Under the pieces are notes generated by a model that ran no database searches, had not been told where the DNA came from, and worked only from the letters and a program-made list of their open reading frames with translations. Both the position numbers and the translations under genes were made by a program. DNA of 64,000 nt from Eunapius fragilis (lineage: Eukaryota; Porifera; Demospongiae; Spongillida; Spongillidae), in the NCBI GenBank assembly GCA_963681505.1, contig OY811984.1:5579878-5643877 (forward strand), in the 5' to 3' direction. Positions 10,620 to 21,762 of this stretch are shown one piece after another; within the stretch, counting starts at the first letter, position 1, and each line of letters begins with the position of its first letter.

Positions 10620-11245
10620 CCCCCAGCCACATCCAACCTCAAGGTGAGCTGATAAAGATGCATGGCGAAATGTGCTGAACAATGCATTTCGAAGCATGTT
10701 GTGCCTGTTTGTTACATCCCTCCACACTTGCAGCTTGTACAGTGATAGCCTAAAGTGTCCAATGCTTTGTCAGGACAAAGAGGACAAACTAGAGGATTAC
10801 CCTCAGGATTGTATCACAATTATTGTAGACCAGCTGATATCTTAGTCTCCAACTGGGAAGGCAGTGCCTCTGCAGCATTTGACATCAGTGTGACATCCCC
10901 GCTAAATTCATCATTAGCTGTGGAAGCGGCATGTCATCTGGTGTGCTGCTAGAGCTGCAGAGAAAAGGAAGCACTTGCAAAATGATGCTAAGTGCAAACA
11001 GTTAGGCTGGCGGTGCATTCCTTTAGTGGTGGAAACCTATGGTGCATGGGGAGCTGAAGCCATTGAGGTGTTTTCAACTGTGGCATCATGACTGGCTGTC
11101 CAGACTAATTCCACCAAGTCAAGAGCTCTGGCCACCCTCTATGGTCGTCTCAGCATGATTTTGGTACTGGCCAATGCTGGAGCTATTCTGATGCGATCAT
11201 ACCTGCCATCATCTGCGTTTAATGACATTATTTTGGACTTATGAT
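10620..11245 (+). pseudogene. Second RLE retrotransposon relic, divergent subfamily
   Basis: RPADILVSNW followed by SAAFDISVTSPLNSS gives the endonuclease core, then scattered matches to the same C-terminal region (ATLYGRLSMILVLANAGA) with many stops. It differs clearly from the piece at 9,000-10,118, so it belongs to another subfamily. Strongly decayed. Confidence 0.6.
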
Positions 11246-11393
11246 AGTAACATCAGTGTTATAGCTGTAGTTTAGTGGTGTTATGTGTAGACTTAATAAT
11301 AAAAATTATGGTTGCATATGTTTATTATTATTGAAATGTATAATTGTACAATCCTGTACATGCATTTATTCCCATTCTTGTATTCTCTTGTAT

Positions 11394-11590
11394 CTTTTAT
11401 TTTATTTTATTTTTTTAACACAATTCAATGCATTACACATATAAGTACACTATAAACTAACATATATGGCTTACAACAACACAACCTAACATATACTCAT
11501 ACTAACGCACTCAATCACTCAAAAACAGAACTAAAAGTCATCTAAGCCATCAAAGGAACTTAATGGTCCCAAGATGGAGGTGGAAGTTTC
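11394..11590 (-). mobile_element. Short retro-insertion with A-rich tail and target duplication
   Basis: Flanked by TCTCTTGTAT at 11,384-11,393 and again at 11,591-11,600. The related sequence near 990 has this site uninterrupted. The minus strand ends in an A-rich tail (AAAAAAATAAAATAAAATAAAA), as expected for an RT-mediated insertion. About 197 bp, no open frame; SINE or truncated LINE 3' end. Confidence 0.6.
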
Positions 11591-11755
11591 TCTCTTGTAT
11601 TCTAAGAATAATAATAATAATGTTCTCGCTTCATTGCAGATCGAGAAATGTGCAATCCCCATAAAGCTCTTGTAAACGTCTCTGCAGTTGACGTTTTCAA
11701 TTCTCCGCATGTGTGGTAGTTACTGTAAGTTAGTACATCTCTGCTGACAAGAGAA

Positions 11756-12820
11756 GTGTTCGTTTGCACAGCCTTCAATCAAGTATTTGGGATGCACTTT
11801 GTCCAGCAATGGAATCGCAAAGTGGATGTAATTCAGCTGATGCCAGTGCCTACAGATGTTTCCAGCCCCCATTCATTTCTAGGATCCATGCAGTTCTATG
11901 GTAAGTTTGGCTATAGTTACGGAACCACTCTACCATGTCACGAAGATGTCAAGAGGAGTTGGGGCCCTTCCGAGCATGCTGCATTCACCAAGCTGAAAGA
12001 AATGCTGACAGCAGATACAGTATTGGCACATCTCTACCAGCGGGCATCTCTTAAGACGCTTCAGACACAGGTCAGGGCACAGTACTTTTCCATAGGTGTC
12101 CTGATGGCAGTGGACGACCAGTGGCCAACGTCTCTAAGACACTTACAGACACCAAAAGATGCTACAGCCAGATTCAGGAGGCACTGGCTATAGTCTTTGC
12201 TCTTCATAAGTTCCATCAATTCCTCTACAGCCCCTTGTGTCAGACCACAAACCCCTGCTGTCACTTTTCAGTCCAAACAAGGCAACACCAGCTAACCGAC
12301 CAGCTCGTTGGGCCCTATTCCTGAGCCAGTACAATTACACCATAGAATACTGCAAGACTAGTCTTCATGGAAATGCAGATGCTCTGAGTCGACTTCCAAG
12401 GGGCCCTGACATTATCTTTGGTGGGTGATATGGTCTGTACTGTTAAGACTATTGGCTCTGAACTTAACCATACAGACCCAGGTGTACTGGTCAAGGAGTC
12501 ATCACGGGACCCTGTCATCGCAAATGTCATGCAGTACACACGGGAGGGACGATCCCCTCAAAGATGCAGGATCTAGCTGGCATGGAGGATTTCAGGAGGA
12601 TTTCAAGTTCTTTATCAACAGTTCACGGGTGCCCGTTGTGGGTGGTGATCCCACCAGGTCTGCAGGTTCAGGTTAGGTAGAAGCAGGTATGCCGTAACCC
12701 ACAACAACCAACTGGGGAGGAGTATGGCCCAAACGCCCTCAAAGATCTCAGAGGCATAAGATTTGAAATTTGCTTTTTACCCCTGGTTTCAAGGCTAACA
12801 GGGGAGGTGTTGTGGAGGGT
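11756..12820 (+). pseudogene. Ty3/gypsy RT-end and RNase H relic
   Basis: Pieces in different frames read PSIKYLGCTLSSNGIA and SFLGSMQFYGKF (end of reverse transcriptase), then ISYDASDTGQG, YSQIQEALAIVFALHKFH and VSDHKPLLSLF (RNase H with D, E and D residues) and NADALSRLPRG. A further stretch gives ESSRDPVIANVMQYTREG. At least two frameshifts occur. Upstream RT, gag and most of the integrase are missing. A purine-rich run near 12,800 (AACAGGGGAGG before TGTTGTGG) may be the polypurine tract and LTR start. The sister copy is at 21,713-22,730. Confidence 0.75.
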
Positions 12821-13004
12821 CAAGTTGGAACAATTGATCACATCTAAACTCTGTATTATTTGCACGCATTTTTTCTTGTTCTAGAACATTCAGATAGGCG
12901 TATGTATGTGTTCTTCAGTCCCTTGGTGCATTCTCTATTACCATTCATTTTAAGTGTAAAATCCTTGCATGTCCTTGCCTCATAGCCTCCACTGATATTC
13001 TGAT

Positions 13005-13125
13005 GCCCCTTGGCAACACTCCAGTCCAGAACATGCAACACTCCAGTCCAGTACATACAATACATCAGCCCAGTGCGCAAAACACATCAGTCCAGTACCC
13101 AGTTTAGTATATGCAACACATCAGC
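13005..13125 (-). repeat. 22-bp array, short copy
   Basis: Four to five units of CAACACTCCAGTCCAGTACAT type, preceded by CCTTGCCTCATAGCCTCCACTGAT. This is the same order as in the right arm of the inverted repeat at 2,720-2,850. Confidence 0.8.
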
Positions 13126-13244
13126 TCACTCAATGGGAAGGTATATACTGAATCCCGAGGATGCACTGAGGTATTCAGAGTTTGTATGTCCCTTGGTCGA
13201 GAGGGGGAGGGGGCAACCATTGCTAAGTAATGGGGAGCAGTATT

Positions 13245-14290
13245 AGCACAAAAAAAAAAAAAAAAAAAAACGATGGCTCATCTGGTCCCCAGATCAATTG
13301 CTATATAAAATGTACGGCTTTCACGTTCCAAATGGGATGCCCGCACACAACTTCCCAAAGTGGTAACAGCGTGACTCAAGCAATTATCCCAAACGACGCG
13401 TACACAAATATATATATTAGGGGCGTCGAGACACTCGGGGTCTGGGTATGGAACACCAAATGCGAAATTAATGCCTAAGCCATTAGGGTCTCCGTGGGTG
13501 TAGTATAGCATCCCATGCCAGGTAAGGAGTATGGGGCTCAGCCCCAGAAGCTCTATATAGCTTGAACATTTCTTGAGACGTGCATGCAATTATTAATATA
13601 GCGCTGATGTTGTGCATACATTCTTGAAGAGGAGGGGAGTGCACGTGCCCCGCACCACGCTCCCCACCCGTAACCCACCCCTGGATCCGTAACGCGGAGG
13701 TCCCCAATGTGGAGGATGCGCTGAGGTGTGTTGTATAAGAATTGAGGGGTATATATACCTATAATGAATGGAGGTACATGCTTATCCTTTTAAAGATTCG
13801 CTAAGAAGTCAGCTATCACACGCATCATTTTTGTTGTATTTACGACGAAGCGTTCGTAACGGATTTCCGGTCAACTTGTGAGCGCTGTTCCATCTGCGCA
13901 TGCAGGATTATAATTACCAGGATAACTGGCGGCGAAGGTGGAATATAGTTATAGGCATTACCAACTTTTTGTGATAAATAAACATGTATACCCACTACGT
14001 ACATGTGCATGGCGGGCGTCAGTGGTAGACATGCACAGTTTAACCGACTAACATCGGAATATTTTTGTTTAACTAAAGTATAGGGCTGTCAACAAAACAC
14101 CTAAATGAGGCAGCAGAGGAATATTAGGTAGCTGGAAGGGGTTTCAACAACATAATCGGATGCCGTGAGCATGAGTAACTTCAAACTGGTATAATTTTTC
14201 AAAGGGTCTGGAAGAATTCATTGGTAATGGTAAACACATTTTTGACGCATCTCGGCGGTAATCGGTTAAAAACATATATCGCCAAGACTG
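13245..14290. repeat. Duplicated spacer upstream of gene copy 2
   Basis: An A20 run and the GGTCCCCAGATCAAT block to about 13,740, then AATGAATGGAGGTACATGC through CCGGTCAACTTGTGAGCGCTG. It is repeated at 23,180-24,300 and, from TTAAAGATTCGCTAAG on, at 37,205-37,480. No gene is seen. Confidence 0.7.
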
Positions 14291-14329
14291 AATTTTTGTT
14301 GTGTGTGTGCGTGTGTGTGTGTATTATAA

Positions 14330-14578
14330 TATGGAACAGTGTCCAGCAAAATCACTCTTGTGATACTTCCAGGACAAGCAGAAGAAAAGTAACACTCGCA
14401 TTGAAATGTATGGCTAATCATTAATTCAGTGCCTAATAACTTTATGATGGATAGTCCAATTTAGGATGCGTAAGGACCATTTGATAGAAGCTCTTTGGAG
14501 TTCACGGAAAATCAAAAAATTTGAAAACTTGATAAGCTATCTATCCAGAAGGGTGATTTTGCTGGACACTGTCCCATA
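14330..14578. mobile_element. MITE-2 (ACAGTGTCCAGCAAAATCAC ends)
   Basis: Terminal inverted repeats of about 30 bp, TATGGAACAGTGTCCAGCAA on the left and the complement of TATGGGACAGTGTCCAGCAA on the right. About 249 bp, non-coding. A second copy is at 24,334-24,592; the equivalent position at about 37,490 in the copy-4 unit lacks it. Confidence 0.75.
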
Positions 14579-14599
14579 ATACATATATACAGGCACAGG

Positions 14600-15235
14600 C
14601 TATAATAGCAGTTACGAGGGTGGGAGCTCGATGGCTCTGGCGATGGAACGAACCAGAGTCATATTCAACCGGCCATAGATCTCTGCCACCACAGATGACT
14701 TTGGGGATGACTGGTGAATGGCAATGGCCAGGTAGGATGCCAGCCTGGAGAAGGTATCGTGGGCCTACTTGCAATTACCATACGTCTCCACTGCCAATGG
14801 AATGCAGGACCAGCCCAACTCTAACTTTGCATTTGGGTCCATTGGAGTGGAGTTTGCGGACCTCTGCTGCCAGGGCTGCCGCACCAGCCTGGTGACATGA
14901 CTCACTCAATATGGCAGAGCAGAGTGGTGAAGTGATGGGTCAGGTCAAGCGCCACAGGTTTGCCTCTGTCCCAGCCAGCAATAAGGATGTCAGCAGGTCT
15001 GGTGTGGGCCAAGTCTCTGGTGAGACCATGACCTCTCTCCAAACTCACACTCAGATGGGCACGATGACAGATGTCTCATATCTCATCCTGTAGTCGATTA
15101 TGGCGTATGACCGCGTCTCCCCATGCCTGCAGGTCACCACATGGTGACCAATAGGTTCAAGAGCAGTATCAGGGCAGAATGGGCACATGGATCGACCGGA
15201 AGTATCCAACCCCAGCCACCACCTAATGGCCATAT
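14600..15235 (-). pseudogene. RLE retrotransposon piece, antisense to the gene
   Basis: On the minus strand, AIRWWLGLDTSGRSMCPFCPD and LEPIGHHVVTCRHG give the zinc-knuckle. ADILIAGWDRGK lies downstream in another frame, then GWSCIPLAVETYGNW and IYGRLNMTLVRSIARAI-type words. At least two frame changes. The 5' truncation lies next to a (TG)n tract. Equivalent copies: 24,610-25,245 and 37,525-38,112. Confidence 0.75.
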
Positions 15236-15265
15236 ATATATATATATATTATTATATCATAATAA

Positions 15266-15345
<80 letters not shown>
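15236..15345. repeat. (AT)n then (TG)n microsatellite
   Basis: A short TA run, then about 37 TG dinucleotides (15,270-15,344). Equivalent tracts at 25,276-25,385 (about 55) and 38,189-38,268 (about 40) differ in length, so the tract varies between duplicates. Confidence 0.95.
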
Positions 15346-15348
<3 letters not shown>

Positions 15349-15459
15349 AATCATAGATTATTATATGGTTTAAATGATTTGAGTCGCCATTTTGTTGTTT
15401 ACGAACAATCTAGTACATTAGCTGCCTAAATTTTTAAAAATCTATAAGTGCTCGCTGGC

Positions 15460-15660
15460 GCGGCATGGCGTAATATGTACGCCGGTACGCGTCGCGCGTC
15501 CTATACCCAAATTTGGAATATGGCCGGCCATGACTCTACAATAATGCGCACGCGCAACGTGATCAAAAGGATTATGGCTTCGGGGCGCGCGTTGATCTGC
15601 TCTGCGGGCAGGATGAGGTGGCTTCCCGCCAATTATTATATAAATTCAAGACACGCTTCG
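15460..15660 (+). promoter_or_regulatory. Promoter of YWTD-EGF gene copy 2
   Basis: CCAAATTTGG at 15,507-15,516 (CArG), TGCGCACGCGCA at 15,545-15,556 (NRF1-type) and TATATAAA at 15,637-15,644, 97 bp before the ATG. Spacing matches copies 1 and 3. Binding is inferred from consensus only. Confidence 0.6.
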
Positions 15661-15733
15661 GAATCATAAAAGCGTATACGCCTGCAAACCTATATATATC
15701 TCTATCTACTGTCAGTGCATTTGAACGATCAGT

Positions 15734-18460
15734 ATGACCATTCCATTGCTCTTGGCGATCTTTCTTTCCCTCATATTCGTTGCAGCATCGCAGGAAGGTA
15801 CGCATGAAGACGGTCAGTCTTGGCAAATTGAAAATGCCTTCTCTTCCCTCCCCCCCCCCCGACTGCATTCCGTGTATAGAACCCACGGAACAACCTGCTC
15901 CTTTGAATTCAAAGGCTCAGTGGACTGCTTTGAATCCGAACAAGATTAGTTCTTCATTCTTAAGCCGGGAAAAGTCTTCACAGGCTAAAGCTAAACGACA
16001 AACGGCAAGTACCGGTAAGATATATCCGTCAATCCGTCGCATAATTATAATGTTATACTCAATATAGCAGATGCAGACGCGTCGCTACTTTTTACTAATC
16101 GAAGATATCTAGCGGCTATAAGCTTGAATGGATCATTGCTATCTGCGCTCGATCTAGGCATCGGTGCCAATGCCATTGGCGTGGACTTCGATATCAGGTA
16201 TCAGTAACACATGCATGTACACGCGAGTTTGCAGGATGATTTTGTATGTCCTCTTCGTCCCGCATATGATCTGCTGCAGGAAAAACTACTTTCTTTTCAG
16301 CGATGCTAATCGGAGGTTGATAGTGCGACTTTACAATAATCAGAATGGGTTGATTCTCACTTCAAAGGCCCTCACCACTCCTGGTAATTAAAAAAAAAAA
16401 TTAAATTCCTCATTGAGATCTCAATTATATTGCAATCGCTTGTAAACAGACGGCATCGCCTGGGACTGGATCAACGAAAAAATTTACTGGACGGATGCTG
16501 ATGAGAAAGAGATTGAGGTTCTAGACCCCGCCAGTGGATTACGTGCAGTTCTGGTCGACACCGGTGCATCAAGCAACCCACGTGCTATTGTTTTGGATCC
16601 AACAACACGGTATGTCAATTATATTCTTCGCTCTTATTAAATCTGACACCTATAAGTCCAGCTAGCTATTGAACTTGCACGTGTACAGGATTCATCACTG
16701 CACTGCATGTTGACTTATAAGGTTATAGAGTTAGGGTTTAGTACAATTACTACATAATGTAAAACTGACGTATATGTACATGTACTTACTATATAACTTG
16801 TGCGTATGCATGCACTGTACGCATATTAATTTTACCACTCAAAATGTGGTATAGATTGTCTAAATATATGTGTTTCATAGGATTTAAAACTTTTATGTAT
16901 GTATATGGCCGGAGTGTTTCAAGTCACGTTTTTTCCCCTATGTAGGACCATGTTCTGGACTGACTGGGGAAGCTCACCTAGAATAGAAAGAGCATCAATG
17001 TCAGGAAATGACAGATTTGTTTTACATAGCACCAACTTGGTGTGGCCAAATGGACTGACAATTGACTATGACACCCAGAATATCTACTGGGTGGATGGTT
17101 CATTGCACAGACTGGAGACATCAAAGAGTGATGGCAGCCAGAGAAGACTTCTGACAACGATTGGTTTGGCACATCCTTTCGGAATAACAGTTTGTGCAGG
17201 CATGCTTTACTGGACTGACTGGTCATATAGTGCAGTCCTGCAAGCACCAATAGCAGCTCCTTCAAACGTCAGTTTTCTTTTTGGCAACCTTGCCAACAAC
17301 CCAATGGCCATACAGTGTGTTTCAGCCCGCAGACAACCATTAGGTTTGCCTAGTGATTAGCTTACTATAACAATGCATGCATGCAATGCCATCAAACTGG
17401 AGGGAGCATGCAATTCATGTTAAGTTTTATTTACTCCCCCTACCTGCTCCACATTCATGCACCAGTTAAATGTAATTTATCTCTCACTTTCTAACTTTTC
17501 CTGTATGTTGAGTAATTTATTTCTCTCTGTTTTACCTAATTTTCAGTTTCAAATCCATGTACAAACAATAATGGAAATTGTAGCCACCTGTGTCTTCTAA
17601 GCTCTACATCTCCTACGAACTACACATGTTCCTGTCCAGCAGGATTAATGTTGGGAAGCAACCAACTGACCTGCACTGGTATATAACTCATTATTCTGTA
17701 CTCTGATGTCAATTTGGTCTTGTATTTGAATTTTAATCTTAATAGTAATTAAAGTATTTGTCTGTTTGTAGTCATTTCGAGCAGATACATCCTGTTAATG
17801 TTTTCATAGTTGAATATTTCCATTTTCACAGATGCTACATGTAAATTGCCATGTCAAAATGGTGGAACATGTGTGAGAGGAATATGTGTATGCACCAAAC
17901 AGTGGACTGGATCTCAGTGTTCTCAACGTGAGTAGAGTCATTTTGGTATATTTGACTGCTGCCGGCATGTGGTGACTAATTAATATCAAATATCATGTTT
18001 CATCTGTGGCTTTGCTATTATAACACCCTGTAGCTCTTTGCTTCACTCCTACTGGTTGCCTTAATGGTGGAGTCTGCACTAGTCCTAACAACTGCACTTG
18101 TTCTTCTCAGTGGACAGGAGCAAACTGCCTAACTCGTACAGGCTATATAATTGCCTTTCATAAACGTTGTATTTATCCTTTTTTTTTTTTTTTACTGATA
18201 GCTGTTTGCAGTCCTGCTTGTGTGAATGGAAACTGTACTCTCCCCAATGTTTGCAATTGCATCACGGGATGGTATGGAGCTTCCTGTAACAAAGGTTAGG
18301 AAATCCATGTACTACATATGCAATTAGTCTTCTCATCACATGACAATCTGCACCACTTACAGCCATTTGCAATCCCCCATGCCAAAATGGAGGGCTGTGT
18401 ACTTCTCCTGGTGTATGCAGATGCCTACCAGGCCAAAGTGGACCCCAATGCCAAAATTAG
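15734..18460 (+). CDS. YWTD beta-propeller / EGF secreted protein, copy 2
   Basis: Exons 15734-15797, 15880-16014, 16068-16197, 16280-16383, 16450-16609, 16946-17343, 17547-17678, 17832-17927, 18034-18135, 18202-18294, 18363-18460; the sum is 1,512 nt, 504 codons. Same layout as copy 1: signal peptide, basic segment, six-blade propeller (blade 2 reads FLFSDANRRLIVRLY, closer to canonical class B than copies 1 and 4), then five EGF modules ending [12 protein letters not shown]. The first EGF ([17 protein letters not shown]) is the type that closes LRP propellers. Intron 1 carries a poly-C run; splicing it from GAAG/GTACGC to TATAG/AACCC keeps the frame. Closest to copy 3. Confidence 0.87.
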
Positions 18461-18575
18461 AACGCTGTGTGACTTTTAGACTGTTTCTGTTTAACGCTGT
18501 GTGACTTTTAGACTGCTTCTGATTAACGCTGTGTGACTTTTAGACTGTTTCTGATTAACATTGTGTGACTTTTAA
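18461..18575. repeat. 38-bp tandem repeat after the stop codon
   Basis: Three to four copies of AACGCTGTGTGACTTTTAGACTG plus TTTCTGATT. A more degenerate version follows copy 4 at 41,375-41,490. It probably lies in the 3' UTR. Confidence 0.85.
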
Positions 18576-18579
18576 ATTG

Positions 18580-19110
18580 AGAATGTGCATCTGTACAATC
18601 CAGCTTTGAAAATTACATCTGAACACAATGTTCAAACCAGCATGCATGCATGCATACATGCTGTATTGTTTATGCCAGCTTGGGGCAAAACAAATAAAAT
18701 CTCTGCTCTGATGGACTCGCAGAAATCAGTGAACTGTAACTTCATGAGACTAATTTCCAGTGCGTAAGAAAGAAGTTGTAGAGGACATAGGTGTCTCATA
18801 GAAAATGAAATAATATGCGCTAGGTCCCTTTTCGCTGCCACGATCCATCATATTGTTTTGTATAATATAGTGCATGTTTTAACTTCCGCTCCTCTCGCAA
18901 CAACGTTCGTACGATGGCTCAGGTAAAAAGTGTCATGGTAGAGCTCTATCAGTAAAAGAGAATGGACTCATCGATTTCTCGACGGAAGAACAGAATCTGG
19001 ACCAAATTGCGTTTTGTGGCTTTCTTTAACCAGACGAGACCTTCAGACCCAAGCCGCACTTACAAAACCGAAAAATTCATTGTGCAAGTTTTACGACTGC
19101 ATATGTATAC
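18580..19110. repeat. Downstream tail of the gene unit
   Basis: Homologous to 41,493-41,990 after copy 4. It includes ACGTTCGTACGATGGCTCAG and GCAAGTTTTACGACTGCA; the latter parts belong to a dispersed repeat also seen around 36,880-37,010 in reverse orientation. No convincing gene. Confidence 0.65.
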
Positions 19111-19129
19111 ATGCGCTAATTAGTTTTGA

Positions 19130-19195
19130 TTAACTCCTCTACCCCCCCCCCCCCCCCTCACCTAACTCCTCTATACCACCCTCTCACCTAACTAC
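19130..19195. repeat. CTCCTCTACCCC minisatellite, contracted
   Basis: Only about two units remain, with a C16 run in the first. The start of the third duplication unit. Confidence 0.85.
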
Positions 19196-19199
19196 TTAT

Positions 19200-20110
19200 C
19201 CACCTAATCATACCCATCCTTTAGCTCCACTTACCTAGGAGCAAGGGATGCCATCCCTCCCTCGGCCCCAAAGGGGGGATCCGGGAGAGGGAAGGGGAAA
19301 TCAACTTACCTGGAATAAGCCAAACCACAAAATTTACCAATATATACCTTGAATGAATTATAGTACTTGTGGGTTGTGCACGTACGTATACTTCGTTGTA
19401 AGGTTTCAATTCTATTAAACTGGCCAGTGTACATAACTTAGTACGACATGTACTATGATGTGTTATTAAATAATATGCATTGCACCTATCATTGTCGTAT
19501 GTTGTATCCATTTTCTATAAGGCTTTTAGATGCTGTTACAAAGTGTTTTTTTTTAAATTTTTTTAACCAGACTTTGTCACTGTTAGTGACTCAGACAATA
19601 GGCGAAGTTAATTATGAGAAGCTACAAGGAGTGTAGACCATTGAATTGTTCTATTTTTATTCCATCAACTAGAGATTACATATGTAACTGTTCAAAGGGT
19701 GTGCACAGCCAGTTAACTGCTCAATTCATGCCAAAGATTTTGGCACCCTCCTCCCATAGGTGCAATTCTAGCCCATTTGCGGGGAAGGGGAGCTTTTCTA
19801 CGCCTTTGAATTACAGCCATTTTTGTTGGTAATCCACCATGAGGTAGTCATCAGAAGGGAGAAGTTGTTTCTACACATGCCATCTTCAGTTTAATTCATT
19901 TGCATTTTGTGGAAACTTCAAGGGAACATATACGGGGGTGGGGTTAAACCTCCCTTAACATTTATTGACCAGGTACATATTTTTTTGGAATGGTAATACA
20001 TAAGAAATTAAAAAAAAACTTCCTCCCTTCCCCTTCCCCTCTGGCTGAAGCTTAAAGGCCACTTCAGGCATTTGGTTATTACTGTTATCCTGTGTGGATT
20101 GAATGAACAG
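19200..20110. repeat. Duplicated spacer block
   Basis: A near-identical copy of 8,075-8,960. No gene supported. Confidence 0.75.
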
Positions 20111-20119
20111 TTATGATTA

Positions 20120-20908
20120 CAACTCTTTGGTGCTCCCATCTGATGTCATTTCAGTAGAGTCTGTGCTCCAGAGCTCGTCTTCTCTCTGAGTCAGCTCCTC
20201 ATGCTGCTTCTTGGCTCTCAGTCACTCCTTCTGTACAGCTTGGGCTCCACCTTGATCCAAATGAGCTGCAAACAGCAATAAAGTGGTGGCTGGGATTAGA
20301 TACGTCTGGTGGATCCATGTGTTTGCTTTGCCCAGATACTGCTCTGGACACCCTGGGACATCATGCAGTCACTTGCAGAAGGGGTGGAGATGTGGTTACA
20401 TGCCACAACTGTTTGCGTGACACTTTTGTAGACCTTTGCCGCAGCGCACATCTTAGTGTCCAAGTAGAGGTTGGGAATAACCTCACATTGGACAACTCCT
20501 GCCCGGCTGACATATTGGTGGGCAATTGGGATAGGGGGAAACCTGCCGCATTTGATTTTACAGTTTCTTCTCCCCTATCATCTGCCATCTTATCTGAGGC
20601 TAGTGCTAACACAGGTGCAGCCGCCCGATCAGCTGAGGAACGCAAGCACAGAGCTAATGATGTGAAGTGTGCTGAGCTGGGCTGGTCATGTGTTCTACTT
20701 GCCGTGGAGACCTATGGAGCCTGGGGTGATGAGGCACAATGCACCTTTTCTCGCCTGGCTTCTCTTCTCTCTGTGGGATCTGCTTTGGCCCAAGGGTAAG
20801 GTTCTATCTGACATTTATGGCCATCTTAACTTCAAACTTATGCGTGTCACTGCAAGAGCTTTGCTAGCCAGATCTCCACCAATCCTGGCTCAGCTGGACA
20901 GTGGTTAA
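20120..20908 (+). pseudogene. RLE retrotransposon 3' piece with a 160-codon open frame
   Basis: Sister of 9,000-10,118 without the 320-bp insertion. The frame 20,317-20,799 is open through MCLLCPDTALDTLGHH, CPADILVGNWDRGKPAAFDFT and LGWSCVLLAVETYGAWGDE, so zinc-knuckle and endonuclease core lie in one ORF. It stops at LAQG where the parent protein continues in the next frame (YGHLNFKLMRVTARALLA). The same stop occurs near 10,009, so the break predates duplication. Reverse transcriptase is absent. Confidence 0.75.
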
Positions 20909-20927
20909 ATGCGTGTGTTAGTACCAT

Positions 20928-21290
20928 AGTCATGTATCATGTAGTTTTGTAAATTCAAATATGATTACAAGTTAGTTCCATAGTCATGTATCATGTAGTT
21001 TTGTAAATTCAAATATGATTACAAGTTAGTTCCATAGTCATGTATCATGTAGTTTTGTAAATTCAAATATGATTACAAGTTAGTTCCATAGTCATGTATC
21101 ATGTAGTTTTGTAAATTCAAATATGATTACAAGTTAGTTCCATAGTCATGTATCATGTAGTTTTGTAAATTCAAATATGATTACAAGTTAGTTCCATAGT
21201 CATGTATCATGTAGTTTTGTAAATTCAAATATGATTACAAGTTAGTTCCATAGTCATGTATCATGTAGTTTTGTAAATTCAAATATGATT
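20928..21290. repeat. 54-bp repeat, about seven copies
   Basis: Units starting GTTAGTTCCATAGTCATGTA are almost identical to each other, which points to recent expansion from the two-copy state at 10,134-10,232. Confidence 0.95.
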
Positions 21291-21520
21291 ATCCCTGAAC
21301 AATGCCAGTGCATCTATGGGGGCAGCAGCTTATGCTGACCACCCCATTACAAGACCACGAAACACATCACACGACCACCCTACCCATCACATTACCCGTA
21401 CCCCACCACATGACTACCCACCCATCACATGACCACCCCATCACATAATCACCCCATCACATTATAACCCCATCACATGACCACCCCACCACATGAACAC
21501 TCATCACATGACCACCCCAA
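21291..21520 (+). repeat. RLE fragment running into CACCCCATCACATGAC minisatellite
   Basis: The first 60 bp (CCCTGAACAATGCCAGTGCATC) match the end of the chimeric RLE ORF at 31,629. Then degenerate copies of a roughly 17-bp CACCCCATCACATGACC unit follow, as at 31,665-31,845. Confidence 0.8.
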
Positions 21521-21561
21521 GATGCCTTCACTGCTGACAAGAGAAGTGTTCGTTTGCACAG

Positions 21562-21762
21562 CCTTCAATCAAGTATTTGGGATGCACTTTGTCCAGCAAT
21601 GGAATCGCAAAGTGGACAAGTAAAACATTCTCTACGAGAAAGTTGGTGGGATATAGGATTTGATTATGACATTGGTGGTGTAAAAAGCAAGGAAACAAGG
21701 TCTTATCCTTCAATCAAGTATTTGGGATGCACTTTGTCCAGCAATGGAATCGCAAAGTGGAT
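21562..21762. repeat. 52-bp direct repeat flanking a MITE-1 remnant
   Basis: CCTTCAATCAAGTATTTGGG through CGCAAAGTGGA occurs at about 21,563-21,616 and again at 21,710-21,762. Between them is a one-ended MITE-1 piece starting TCTCTACGAGAAAGTTGGTGG. Units at 11,775 and 31,884 have the 52-bp sequence once. Confidence 0.75.
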
